From: Jatrophihabitans sp.
GTDB taxonomy: Bacteria; Actinomycetota; Actinomycetes; Mycobacteriales; Jatrophihabitantaceae
Reading direction: 5' to 3'
DNA length: 64,000 nt
NCBI GenBank assembly: GCA_025963285.1
Contig: JAOPUX010000064.1
Coordinates: forward strand, 16,359 to 80,358
Shown: positions 8,647 to 17,181 of the stretch, piece by piece
How positions within the stretch are numbered: position 1 is the first letter of the stretch
How the letters are laid out: each line of letters starts with the position of its first letter
Notes under the pieces: model-generated
What the model saw: the letters and a program-made list of their open reading frames with translations, nothing else
What the model was told of the DNA's origin: nothing
The model's database searches: none
Program-made: the position numbers and the translations under genes

Positions 8647-8901
8647 TCAGCTCCGTGGGATCTTTCGAAGGGTTCCCACACCCTGAGCAAGCCCCTCGTC
8701 GATGTAGCTCAGCCGCGAGCGGATCGCGGCGATCCGGGCCCGAGCCCGTAGTACACGAGGCGTTGAATCATCGGCTCCGGCTGTCGCGAGGGAGGCCAGT
8801 TCGTTCGCGAGCTCCTCCCGAAGCCGCACACCAGCCTCGTCCAGGGTCAGCAGATCCTCTTCTTCCCAGTCTGACTCACCGAGCTCGGGGATCTCAGCCA
8901 T
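8647..8901 (-). CDS. Hypothetical acidic, helical 84-aa protein
   Basis: Not recognised. The first half is strongly acidic (ESDWEEEDLLTLDE), and the rest looks helical with heptad-like leucines and a basic RARARIAAIRSRL stretch, so it may be a small coiled coil. A GGCGGAG ribosome site precedes the ATG at 8901. It is divergent from the amidohydrolase at 9146, and the perfect operator at 9053-9065 lies between them, which supports a real, co-regulated gene. It could be an adaptor or a subunit; there is no evidence for a catalytic role. Confidence 0.6.
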   Translation of the reverse strand: MAEIPELGESDWEEEDLLTLDEAGVRLREELANELASLATAGADDSTPRVLRARARIAAIRSRLSYIDEGLAQGVGTLRKIPRS

Positions 8902-9052
8902 CGGTACTCCGCCTATCGTCGCTTCGCACTACTGGTGCCGCCCACACTGCTGGGTAGTCGGCGTCGGGTAGTCGTTACCCGGTCTGGCTACCCCGCGATT
9001 CGGGCCTTCGCAATCCGACAGCCGAAAACCTATCACCGAAAGCCCTCGCTGA

Positions 9053-9065
9053 GTATCCTGGATAC
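9053..9065. promoter_or_regulatory. 13-bp dyad operator (perfect)
   Basis: GTATCC-T-GGATAC, identical to the site at 3174. It lies 81 bp upstream of the amidohydrolase ATG (9146) and 152 bp from the divergent 84-residue protein. Confidence 0.75.
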
Positions 9066-9145
9066 GAGCACGTGATCCGTCGCTTGCGCGGGTCCCCCAA
9101 GCCGAGCAACAGAACATCCAAATCCTTAGATAGGAGCGAGCATCG

Positions 9146-10321
9146 ATGCCTCTAACCGACGACATGCAGCTGGTATCCGTAGACGATCACCTCGTCGAGC
9201 GCCCCGGCGTGTGGGCCGACCGCCTGCCAAAGAAGTTCGTCGAACTCGGCCCGCGCATCATCGAGGCGACCGGTGACGAGAAGGACCAGTACGGCTTTGG
9301 CCAGGGCGTTACGAAGGGCAGCCAGGTCTGGCTGATGGAGGGCGTCGTCTATGCCCAGCTCGGGCTCAACGCCGTCGCCGGCCGCCCGCGTGACCAGATC
9401 GGCACTGAGCCGCTCCGCTTCGCCGACATGATCCCTGGCTGTTACGAGCCGGCCGCGCGAGTCGAAGACATGGATATCGACGGTGTCCAGGCCGAACTGC
9501 TGTTCCCCTCCTTCCCGAAGTTTGCCGGGACCATGTTCCAGAACATCAAGGATCCCGAGCTGGCGATCCTGTGCACCAAGGCCTGGAACGACTTCGTGCA
9601 TGAGGAGTGGGTGACGCCGTACCCGGACAGGTTCATTCCGGTCGGGATCCTGCCCTACTGGGATCTGGACGCCTCGATCGCCGAACTGCACCGGCTCGCT
9701 GATCGCGGCGTGCGGGCGATCTCCTTCCCGGAGAACCCGGTGCCACTTGGTCACCCGTCGTACCACAGCGATCATTGGGATCGCCTGTTCGACGTGTTCG
9801 AAGAGACGCAGATCGTGGTCGGCATGCACTTCGGTACCTCTGGCCAGGTACGCCTGACCGCCCCGGACGCGCCGATGGCGGTCATGATCACGCTGATGGG
9901 CACCAACTCCATGAACGCGGTCGCCGACCTGATCTTCTCCCCGACCTTCCACCGTCACCCCAACCTGAAGGTGTCGATCGCCGAGGGCGGCATCGGTTGG
10001 ATCCCGTGGCTGCTCGAGCGCGCGGATCTGACGTGGGAGCGCCACCGCTTCTACCAGAACATCGACCAGACCACTCGACCGTCGGATCTGTTCAAGAAGC
10101 ACATCTACGGTTGTTTCATCACCGATCAGTACGGCGTCGACAACCGCCACACCATCGGGATCGACAACATCACGTGGGAGGCCGACTACCCCCACTCGGA
10201 CTCGTACTGGCCCAACAGCCGCAAGGTCGTCAGCGAGATGTTCCACGATGTTCCCGACCACGAGGTCGCGAAGATCGTGGAGACCAATGCGCGTGAGCTG
10301 TACCGGTTCCCGCGCAGCTGA
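9146..10321 (+). CDS. Amidohydrolase family protein (ACMSD-like)
   Basis: A 391-residue TIM-barrel metal-dependent hydrolase or decarboxylase of the amidohydrolase-2 (ACMSD-like) family. Seen are the N-terminal VDDHLVE stretch, the metal region VVGMHFGTSG, the block NLKVSIAEGGIGWIPWLLER, and the late acidic motif WEADYPHSDS that holds the conserved Asp. Close relatives are common in actinobacterial catabolic clusters and are rarely characterised; hydrolysis of a ring-opened intermediate or a decarboxylation is possible. An AGGAGCG site precedes the ATG. Control is likely from the operator at 9053. Confidence 0.85.
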   Translation: MPLTDDMQLVSVDDHLVERPGVWADRLPKKFVELGPRIIEATGDEKDQYGFGQGVTKGSQVWLMEGVVYAQLGLNAVAGRPRDQIGTEPLRFADMIPGCYEPAARVEDMDIDGVQAELLFPSFPKFAGTMFQNIKDPELAILCTKAWNDFVHEEWVTPYPDRFIPVGILPYWDLDASIAELHRLADRGVRAISFPENPVPLGHPSYHSDHWDRLFDVFEETQIVVGMHFGTSGQVRLTAPDAPMAVMITLMGTNSMNAVADLIFSPTFHRHPNLKVSIAEGGIGWIPWLLERADLTWERHRFYQNIDQTTRPSDLFKKHIYGCFITDQYGVDNRHTIGIDNITWEADYPHSDSYWPNSRKVVSEMFHDVPDHEVAKIVETNARELYRFPRS

Positions 10322-10383
10322 CCGGCGGTACGGATCGACAGACGGCTCGGAGTTGACGGCTCGGACCGGGCCGACGGGTTGGC

Positions 10384-11409
10384 GTGCCGGTGTCGGTTGA
10401 CCGGCACCGGTACCCGACCCAGTGGTACGAGGGGCGAGGTTTCCGCCAGGCGTATGTGCGCCTCGGCGCGGGCGGCGTCCCGCTGCTACTGATCCACGGC
10501 TGGCCGGAGACGAAGCGCCTGTATTGGCGTGTCATCGAACCCTTGGCGGAGGCCGGGTTCGACGTGATCGTTCCGGATCTGCGCGGATTCGGTGAGTCCG
10601 CTCTCGGCCCGGACGGCAGGCATGACGCGCCTGCCTCGAGCCGCGATCTTGAGGCGTTGGTGACCGACGGCCTGGGTCATCGGAGGGTCGTCGTCGCGGG
10701 GGGCGACTTCGGCGGCGTCATCGCGCAGGACTTCGCGCTGCGCTTCCCGGACTGCACTGAACGCCTGGTGCTCACCAACTGCCCGCTCCCCTATGACCGG
10801 GAAGCGATGGCCGGGCTACGAACGAGACCGCCCCGGGAGAACCTCGACTACCACCTCCGCCAGGGAACCGACGCCGATTCGCTGGCCGCGGAGTTGGCGA
10901 GCGCCGCGCAGCGGCATCGCTACGTTGAGACCTTCTACACGTCCAGGGACTGGGCCCATCCAGGCACGTTCACGGTCAGGTCTGCTGCACCCGGGGACTA
11001 CTCCGCGGTGGACTTCCACTGCGAGCCGTTCCAGGACGCAGCCCGTTTCCGTGCATCACTGGGTGCCTACGAGGCCCGCTACGACGAAGGCAGTCGAAGC
11101 GAGCCGACGATGAGCAGGGTCGGTGGCTCCACCCGTACCCTGATCCTATTCGGCTCATCGGACCGCGTCGTCGCCCCTGACTTCGACCGGGTCGCGGCAA
11201 TCGCCTTCCCCAACCACATGGGCCCTTTCGTGCTCCAGGGCTGCGGGCACTTCGTTCCCTGGGAGGCCCCGTACGCCTACGTCAGCGCGGTCACCGCGTT
11301 CTGTTCGGATCTACTGGCCGCGGCGAAGCGCGCAGCACCGACGACCGCAGTGCATGATCAACAGCTCCGCGACGATCGCTTGGACCGTCGTTCCGGCGAT
11401 GGGTGCTGA
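10384..11409 (+). CDS. Alpha/beta hydrolase, epoxide-hydrolase-like
   Basis: A 341-residue alpha/beta hydrolase with the oxyanion motif LIHGWPET and the nucleophile elbow VVAGGDFGGVIAQ. The nucleophile position is aspartate (about residue 108), as in epoxide hydrolases and haloalkane dehalogenases, not serine. The late histidine lies in LQGCGHFVPWEAP. It could open an epoxide made by the P450 or by another oxygenase of the cluster. The start is a GTG with a second GTG two codons later, and no strong ribosome site is seen. It lies 62 bp after the amidohydrolase and is probably co-transcribed. Confidence 0.8.
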   Translation: MPVSVDRHRYPTQWYEGRGFRQAYVRLGAGGVPLLLIHGWPETKRLYWRVIEPLAEAGFDVIVPDLRGFGESALGPDGRHDAPASSRDLEALVTDGLGHRRVVVAGGDFGGVIAQDFALRFPDCTERLVLTNCPLPYDREAMAGLRTRPPRENLDYHLRQGTDADSLAAELASAAQRHRYVETFYTSRDWAHPGTFTVRSAAPGDYSAVDFHCEPFQDAARFRASLGAYEARYDEGSRSEPTMSRVGGSTRTLILFGSSDRVVAPDFDRVAAIAFPNHMGPFVLQGCGHFVPWEAPYAYVSAVTAFCSDLLAAAKRAAPTTAVHDQQLRDDRLDRRSGDGC

Positions 11410-11431
11410 CCGGCTCACCAGCCAGCACCCA
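11400..11431. terminator. Hairpin terminator overlapping a stop codon
   Basis: TGGGTGCTG (11400-11408) pairs with CAGCACCCA (11423-11431), with an inner GGCT/AGCC pairing. It overlaps the stop of the hydrolase and lies before the converging CoA-transferase end at 11445, so it could serve both strands. Confidence 0.55.
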
Positions 11432-11444
11432 CTCAGCCAACAGG

Positions 11445-12650
11445 TCAGTTGATGGCGCCGGCGATCTTGTGCGCCAGGATCTCGTCGTAGTCGAGGCCGA
11501 GTTCAAGCAAGATCTCGTCGGTGTCGGCACCATGTTCGGGTGCGGCCTGCAACGGGTAGCGCGTCTCGCCGAACTGCCAGGGCGAGGCTGCAATCGTGTA
11601 CGTGCCGTCCTCTGCCTCGACTTGGGTCAGGTACTCGTTGGCGACGACCTGTGGGTCCTGACTCACCTCGTAGGTGGTCTGCACGACTGACCACGGGCCG
11701 TCGAGACTGGCCAGCCCCTGCTCGACCTCGGCGAGCGACAGGCGCCCGAAGGCAGCGTCCAATGCAGCGACGCACTCGCGCCGGTTTGCTGCTCTGGCCG
11801 TGGAGTCGACGAAGCGCGGATCCTCGGCCAACCCGGGAACTCCCACGGACTGGCAGAGCTGCGCGAAGTAGCGATCGGATTGGAAGAGTGACAGCTTGAC
11901 GAACCTGTCGTCGGCTGTCCTGTAAGCCAGCGTCGCCGGATTCGAGTTGTCCTCACGAAGAGTCTTCTGGATTGGGCCACCCTGCATCGCAGCGGCGATG
12001 ATCGCGGGCGAGTTGCCCCATACGGCCACGTTGAGCAGCGACACATCGACCACTGCGGCGACACCGGTGCGCTCCCGGTGGAACAGGGCAGCGGCAACCG
12101 CACCCGCGACCGATGTGGATCCCGGAAGATCGCCCAGAGCCGGGCGCATGGGTGTCGGCTGCAGCGCGCCGCCCGGAGTCAGGTTGTCTGCGGCGCCGCC
12201 CCGCGCCCAGAACGTCGTCCCGTCGAAACCGGGCGTGTTCCGTTCGGCTCCGACAGGCCCGTAGCCGCTGCCCCGCGCGTAGATGATCGACGGATTCATC
12301 GCCCGGATCTCATCGACATCAACGCGCATCCGCGCCCGGCTATCGGGCAGCAGGTTGGTGAGGAACACATCCGCAGTTGCCAACAGCTTGCCGAGCAGCG
12401 CGTAGCCGCCCTCACAGCCAGGGTTCAGTCCGATGCTCCGTTTGCCGCGATTGGTCTGCTGCGACAGCGCAGAGAACGGTGCGTCGCCCACGCTCATATC
12501 CGCGACGACTAGCGTCCGTTGCGGGTCGGGCCGCTCCGGATGCTCGATCTTGATCACATCGGCACCCCAGTCGGCAAGTATCGCGCCCGCGGCCGGAACG
12601 AACAGGTACGACGCCAGTTCGACCACCCGGACGCCCTCGAGCACCTTCAT
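11445..12650 (-). CDS. CaiB/BaiF family III CoA-transferase
   Basis: A 401-residue type III CoA-transferase that moves CoA between two acids, thereby activating a substrate acid. The N-terminal VRVVELASYLFVPAAGAILADWGADVIKIEHP is a standard CaiB Rossmann start, given here only in outline. The catalytic aspartate is likely the D in PALGDLPGSTSVAG; RTGVAAVVDVSL follows. Its ATG overlaps the stop of the enoyl-CoA hydratase at 12647 by 4 bp, so the two are translationally coupled in the order hydratase then transferase. The substrate is unknown. Confidence 0.9.
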   Translation of the reverse strand: MKVLEGVRVVELASYLFVPAAGAILADWGADVIKIEHPERPDPQRTLVVADMSVGDAPFSALSQQTNRGKRSIGLNPGCEGGYALLGKLLATADVFLTNLLPDSRARMRVDVDEIRAMNPSIIYARGSGYGPVGAERNTPGFDGTTFWARGGAADNLTPGGALQPTPMRPALGDLPGSTSVAGAVAAALFHRERTGVAAVVDVSLLNVAVWGNSPAIIAAAMQGGPIQKTLREDNSNPATLAYRTADDRFVKLSLFQSDRYFAQLCQSVGVPGLAEDPRFVDSTARAANRRECVAALDAAFGRLSLAEVEQGLASLDGPWSVVQTTYEVSQDPQVVANEYLTQVEAEDGTYTIAASPWQFGETRYPLQAAPEHGADTDEILLELGLDYDEILAHKIAGAIN

Positions 12651-13510
12651 TTGCCCGCCCCTGCGCCGGGAGTGACTGCCTCTTTCATGGACTTGACTCC
12701 GTGTCCGCCCAACGAGTCGAGACCGACCTCGGCATTGTGCGCGTGGGCCAGGTGATGCAGTCCGAAGACGCTGTCCATCCCGTCGCGCAGACCCATCTGG
12801 TCCTCACACTGGTTCACGGCCCGTTTGGTCAGAGCCAGGCCGAACGCGGGCATCCGAGCAATCCGCTCCGCCAACGCCAGCGTCTCGTCACGCAGGGAGT
12901 CGCGCGCCACGACCCGGTTGACCATTCCCAGCTCTTTGGCACGCGCCGCGGAGATGCGCTCGCCGGTGAACAGGAACTCCTTTGCGTGGCGGGCACCCAT
13001 CTGCCAGGGATGCGCGAAATACTCCACGCCTGGGATCCCCATCGCGACGACCGGATCGCCGAAGAACGCATCGTCGCTGGCGACGATGAGGTCGCACGCC
13101 CAGGCGAGCATCAGGCCGCCGGCGATACAGGCACCCTGCACCATTGCGATGGTGGGTTTCGGAATGTCGCGCCAGCGTCGGCACATTCCGAGATAGACCT
13201 CGGACTCCCGGGCGTACCGGGACGCACCTCCATCGTGGCCGACGTGGTCCCACCACAGGGTGGCGACGCGATCGAAACTCTGGTCGATGTCCCGGCCGGG
13301 CGTGCCTAGATCGTGGCCGGCGGAGAAGTGCTTCCCCTCGCCCGCAAGCACAATCACCTTGACTTCGTCATCAGCGCAGGCGGCGTAGAAGGCCTTGTCG
13401 AGGGCATAGGTCATTTTGCTGTGTTGTGCGTTTCCGTACTCGGGGCGATCCATCGTCACGAGGCCGACGCCGCCGTGCTTCTCGTACCGGACCGGCACTT
13501 CTTCGGTCAT
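12647..13510 (-). CDS. Enoyl-CoA hydratase/isomerase (crotonase family)
   Basis: A 287-residue crotonase-fold enzyme. The oxyanion-hole segments are FSAGHDLG and the CIAGGLMLAWACDLIVAS block; the position of the second catalytic glutamate reads FFGDPVVAMGIPGVEYF, where aspartate or valine stands in place of the usual glutamate, so plain hydratase activity is not certain. AAGGAG precedes the ATG at 13510. It is the first gene after the operator at 13572 and overlaps the CoA-transferase start by 4 bp. Confidence 0.88.
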   Translation of the reverse strand: MTEEVPVRYEKHGGVGLVTMDRPEYGNAQHSKMTYALDKAFYAACADDEVKVIVLAGEGKHFSAGHDLGTPGRDIDQSFDRVATLWWDHVGHDGGASRYARESEVYLGMCRRWRDIPKPTIAMVQGACIAGGLMLAWACDLIVASDDAFFGDPVVAMGIPGVEYFAHPWQMGARHAKEFLFTGERISAARAKELGMVNRVVARDSLRDETLALAERIARMPAFGLALTKRAVNQCEDQMGLRDGMDSVFGLHHLAHAHNAEVGLDSLGGHGVKSMKEAVTPGAGAGK

Positions 13511-13571
13511 GGGGCTTGCTCCTTCTAATCAGCAGTGAGGCAGTGTGAAAAATTGCCATCGTCAGGACCAC

Positions 13572-13584
13572 GGATCCGGGATCC
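13572..13584. promoter_or_regulatory. 13-bp dyad operator variant
   Basis: GGATCC-G-GGATCC, a perfect dyad with the same ATCC-N-GGAT core. It lies 62 bp upstream of the enoyl-CoA hydratase start. Confidence 0.6.
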
Positions 13585-13768
13585 TCGGCCTCGTCCGCGA
13601 GGGTCGCGATCTCACGGCATCGGCAATAGAGCGCCGGCCGGCGTCAGCTCGGCGGGCTAGTCCTCCGAGCCTTGGCCGGATAGCGTGATCGCCCCTTCGG
13701 GACCGGCCAGCACACGCCTTCGCGTCCGCCTCTCTGCCTGCGGGTACGCATGCGGTGGCGCTGCGCCG

Positions 13769-14980
13769 TCACTGCTGATCCCACACCAGCGTGAGGTCGT
13801 TGACACCGCGGATCAGATCTGCGAACGGGGTCGGCGGTGCGTCTTCGTCGAGCCGGTACTCGGGAATGCGCTTGTGGAACTCGTCGATCGCGATGCCGAG
13901 CTCGAGGCGGGCGAGGTGCGAGCCGAGACACCTGTGCCTGCCTGCACCGAAGCTGATGTGCCGGTTGTTCGTTCGGGCAAAGTTGCACGCGTCGGGATCG
14001 ACGAACTCCGCCAGATCGCGGTTCCAGAAATCCATATCGATGAGGATGCGTTGACCCTCGCGAATCCGGACGCCGGCGAAGTCGGCATCCCTGGTGGCGG
14101 TCCGGGTTACGATCGCGATCGGAAAGAGCCGTAGTAGTTCCTCTACCGCGCTGTCTCTGAGCGACGGATCGGCGACCAGGCGGCTGAGGTCGGCCTGGTT
14201 CGTGGCCAAATAGAGGAAGGACCGGCCCAGCACTGCCGTTACGGTGTCCAGCCCCGCGATGAACAGCTGAAACGCGATGCTCACCACCTCATCGACACTG
14301 ATCGACCGCCCGTCGATCGACGCCTCCATCAAATGACTGATCATGTCGTCCAACGGCTTGACCTGCCGCGCGCGCACGGCCTCGGCCAGGTAGTTCTCGA
14401 TCTTCTGAGCGGCGTCCAGCTCCCCTCCGGCCGAGTTGTCCGCGATGGAGTGGGCATGCAGGAACTCGTGGTTCCACTGCACGAACATGGCGGTGTCCTC
14501 GACCGGCAGGCCTAACATCGCGACCATCGACGCCGTCGGAAACTTCGCCGCGAACTGGCTCATGAACTCGCAGCGCCCGTCCTGGACGAAGCTGTCGATC
14601 AGCTCACCGGCCGCTCGCCGTAGCGATTCGTCGAGAAGCCCGACCGCCCTGGGTCCGAAGAACGGCGCCAATGCCTGCCGGTATTTGCCGTGCTCCGGCG
14701 GATCCAGCTCGACTGGAATGATCTTGCGTTCCTTCTGCCGTGCCGGGATGCCAAAACCACCACTGCTCGAGAAGAGCGTCGAGTCCTGCAGGCAGTCACG
14801 CACGTCCTTGCCGCTGGTCAGGGTCCAGAATCCGCCCCAGGTGGGCGACCAGAGCGCCCGGCCGACTCGCAGGTCTCGCGTAGCGACGAACGGGTCGAGC
14901 ACATACTCAGGGCTCGTATCCCGGAAGTTGTATCCCGAGAACTCAGGGCTAGCGTGGATCGCGGAGTTCGCGCTGGTCAC
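13769..14980 (-). CDS. Cytochrome P450 (CYP), first copy
   Basis: A 403-residue soluble bacterial P450 with heme-binding motif FGAGRHRCLGSHLARLE (Cys351), I-helix AGLDTVT and the K-helix region EELLR. It needs a ferredoxin and a reductase; none is adjacent, and the nearest candidates are the ferredoxin at 35883 and the FdxA/FprA pair at 38635-40310. The likely role is hydroxylation of a hydrophobic substrate. It is preceded by a 78-bp gap after the aldo/keto reductase (15059) and is probably co-transcribed with it. The 258 bp downstream, up to the hydratase start, contain the operator at 13572 and no gene. Confidence 0.93.
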   Translation of the reverse strand: MTSANSAIHASPEFSGYNFRDTSPEYVLDPFVATRDLRVGRALWSPTWGGFWTLTSGKDVRDCLQDSTLFSSSGGFGIPARQKERKIIPVELDPPEHGKYRQALAPFFGPRAVGLLDESLRRAAGELIDSFVQDGRCEFMSQFAAKFPTASMVAMLGLPVEDTAMFVQWNHEFLHAHSIADNSAGGELDAAQKIENYLAEAVRARQVKPLDDMISHLMEASIDGRSISVDEVVSIAFQLFIAGLDTVTAVLGRSFLYLATNQADLSRLVADPSLRDSAVEELLRLFPIAIVTRTATRDADFAGVRIREGQRILIDMDFWNRDLAEFVDPDACNFARTNNRHISFGAGRHRCLGSHLARLELGIAIDEFHKRIPEYRLDEDAPPTPFADLIRGVNDLTLVWDQQ

Positions 14981-15058
14981 ATGTCACCGCCATTGGTCTT
15001 TGCACCGGATTTGATAAACTCACTCGTTTGTCGATTCGCCGGACTCGACGTCGTCGAG

Positions 15059-16042
15059 CTACTTGTCGGCAGGCGGTCTGCCTGGGTCTTGCCGGCCACC
15101 TCGGATCGCCCCCTGGTGGAACAGCGCGTCGAGTTCGGCCAGTTCAGCCGCGCCGAGGTCTACCGCCAACGCCGCGACGCTCTCCTCGATGTACTCGATG
15201 CGCTCGAGGCCCGGTATCGGTATGACGTCGGATCCCTGTGCCTTGAGCCAGGCCAGTGAGAGCTGGGCGATGGTCAGCCCCAAGCCGGTGGCCATGGCAC
15301 GAAGGCCCTCGAGCACCACCAAGTTGTGCGGGAGATTCTGCGGTGCGAACCGTGAGTCACCAGACCTGTCGTCGTTGGAGAACGCGACGTCCGCATCGAA
15401 CGCTCCGGCCAGGAACCCTCGTCCGAGGGGGAAGAACGCGACGATGCCGACGCCGAGCGCCCGGGCTGTGCTGAGCACCTCCGTCTCGAAGGTCCGCTCG
15501 GCCAGCGACCACTCGCTCTGCACCGCTGTGATGGGGAAGACCGAGTTCGCCCGTTCAAGCTGTTCGGCGGTCACCGCGCACACGCCGAGGGAACCGACCT
15601 TGCCCGCAGCCACCAGCTGAGACATCGCGCCGATCGTGTCCTCGATCGGCACGGCGGGATCCACCCGGTGCAGGTAGTAGAGGTCGACGTGGTCCACACC
15701 TAGCCGACCGAGGCTGCCATCGATGGCCTTGGCCACGTGTTCGGGTCGGCCGTTCGGTACGGGCGAACCAGTCGGTGATCGCGTCAGCCCGCACTTGGTT
15801 GCCAGCACGATGTCGTCTCGCACCGGCGCGACCAGTGGGGCCAGAAAGCTCTCGTTTGCTCCGTCGCCGTAAAGGTCTGCGGTGTCGATGAGGGTCACAC
15901 CGAGCTCGACAGCTCGCTTGAACGCGGTCTCCGACTGGGCGAGGTCAGGTGAACCGTAGGTTCCCGAGAGCACCATCGCCCCGAGCCCGAGAGCACTCAC
16001 GTTCAGCCCCTGCGGACCGATCGCGACCTTCGAAACCGCCAT
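15059..16042 (-). CDS. Aldo/keto reductase
   Basis: A 327-residue NADPH-dependent (alpha/beta)8-barrel reductase with the catalytic set Asp/Tyr in LIDTADLYGDG, Lys in VLATKCG and His in LYYLHRVDP. The C-terminal cofactor region includes DVIPIPGLERIEYIEE. It would reduce a carbonyl or oxidise an alcohol of a catabolic intermediate. The ATG lies 68 bp from the operator at 16110-16122, and another look-alike (16039-16051, ATCC-G-GGAT core) overlaps the start codon itself, which could block translation initiation or be chance. Confidence 0.88.
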   Translation of the reverse strand: MAVSKVAIGPQGLNVSALGLGAMVLSGTYGSPDLAQSETAFKRAVELGVTLIDTADLYGDGANESFLAPLVAPVRDDIVLATKCGLTRSPTGSPVPNGRPEHVAKAIDGSLGRLGVDHVDLYYLHRVDPAVPIEDTIGAMSQLVAAGKVGSLGVCAVTAEQLERANSVFPITAVQSEWSLAERTFETEVLSTARALGVGIVAFFPLGRGFLAGAFDADVAFSNDDRSGDSRFAPQNLPHNLVVLEGLRAMATGLGLTIAQLSLAWLKAQGSDVIPIPGLERIEYIEESVAALAVDLGAAELAELDALFHQGAIRGGRQDPGRPPADK

Positions 16043-16109
16043 CCGGGATGGTCCTTCTTCTCGACCGAGCGCCCTTGCGATGCGGGCCTGAACAGCACTC
16101 TAGCCGATT

Positions 16110-16122
16110 GAATCCGGGATGC
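16110..16122. promoter_or_regulatory. 13-bp dyad operator variant
   Basis: GAATCC-G-GGATGC, the exact reverse complement of the site at 17983. It lies in the gap between the regulator stop (16235) and the aldo/keto reductase start (16042). Confidence 0.62.
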
Positions 16123-16234
16123 AAGGGTGGAAGGAGCGGCGCTGCCCGGCCCCCGACTACTCGCCTCGACAGCCCTGCAGCCCGGAGTTCGTGGAATTCA
16201 ACCCCGCGGCTGAAAGAGCGGGGCGATCAGGCGA

Positions 16235-17017
16235 TCAACCACCGTTCCTTGCCGACTTCGGCTCTTTTGCCTTGCGCTGGGAGGAGTGCTTGATCTGGTG
16301 CTGCCAAGTGTGGAGGTCGTCCAATAGGTGCAGCGTCCTGACGGAATGATCCCGGGCCAAGCGATCGGCCTCTTCGGCGTCGCCTTTAAGGATGGCTTCG
16401 AGGATTTCGCGGTGCTGATCGTCGGCCTCGGTCAGTACTGCCTCAAAGGTGTCCGCGTCGTCGTTATCCGACCTCGGCACGCTCTTCGGTTCGGCACCCA
16501 TCGGCAGATACATCGCGGCGGAACTCGTCCGGATGAGCGGAAGCAGCACGTCCATGGCGCGATTACCCGACGCGAGCGAAATCAGTTCGTGGAATTCGGC
16601 ATGCGCGCGAACCCGTTGCGCGGGATTGAACGGAGGCTTCGACGTCCGCGACAATTCGACTAGTAGTTTCTCGGCCTGCGCCTGCCGGGCCGCCGACATT
16701 CCCCGCTCGGCCGCGAGCCGCGCCGCCAGGCCGTCGGTGACCAATCGCAGCCGAAACATGTCCCGGAGGTCCTCGTGCGTGATCGTGACTACTTCCACGG
16801 TCCTGTTGTTGTTCGAGGTGCGAACGAGTCCATCGCGCTCCAGAATGCGAAACGCCTCCCGTAGCGGCGTCCGACTGACCTCGAGCTGCTCGGCCAGCTC
16901 GATCTGCAACAGCTGTGTGCCACCGGGCAACCGACCGGTCACGATCCAGTCCCGGAGGGTGTCGGCCACCGCGTCGACGAGTCTCGGCCTGTTACGCACC
17001 GCTGCGACGTTCGTCAT
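16235..17017 (-). CDS. GntR-family regulator, FadR/FCD type
   Basis: Transcription factor with an N-terminal winged helix (about residues 10-75, with TGRLPGGTQL, VSRTPLREAFRILERDGLV) and a C-terminal all-helical FCD domain whose histidines (AEFHELI, DQHREIL, RDHSVRT) normally bind a metal or acid ligand. I chose the ATG at 17017 (260 residues), since AGGAG lies 6 bp before it; the frame is open to 17197 but those 60 residues look non-coding. FCD regulators bind short palindromes and respond to carboxylic acids or CoA thioesters. Its central position among the dyad sites makes it the best candidate regulator. The C-terminal tail is unusually basic. Confidence 0.9.
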   Translation of the reverse strand: MTNVAAVRNRPRLVDAVADTLRDWIVTGRLPGGTQLLQIELAEQLEVSRTPLREAFRILERDGLVRTSNNNRTVEVVTITHEDLRDMFRLRLVTDGLAARLAAERGMSAARQAQAEKLLVELSRTSKPPFNPAQRVRAHAEFHELISLASGNRAMDVLLPLIRTSSAAMYLPMGAEPKSVPRSDNDDADTFEAVLTEADDQHREILEAILKGDAEEADRLARDHSVRTLHLLDDLHTWQHQIKHSSQRKAKEPKSARNGG

Positions 17018-17181
17018 GTGGTCTCCTGGGTCGACGTTCGGAGGGAGAGACCGTCTGGCAAGCCTCTTCGGAGCACGCCCGATATTACTGTCCGGCGCAA
17101 CTCCGGCGCGGGCAGTCGGGTCGTCGCAGTTGGCGCTCTTGTTCATGGTGATTTGGGCGACAACGTGCGACGGCGTGACCA

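Noticed and set aside
9152..10261. 369-codon minus-strand frame
   Set aside because: Antisense to the amidohydrolase; histidine/valine-rich shadow with no domain.
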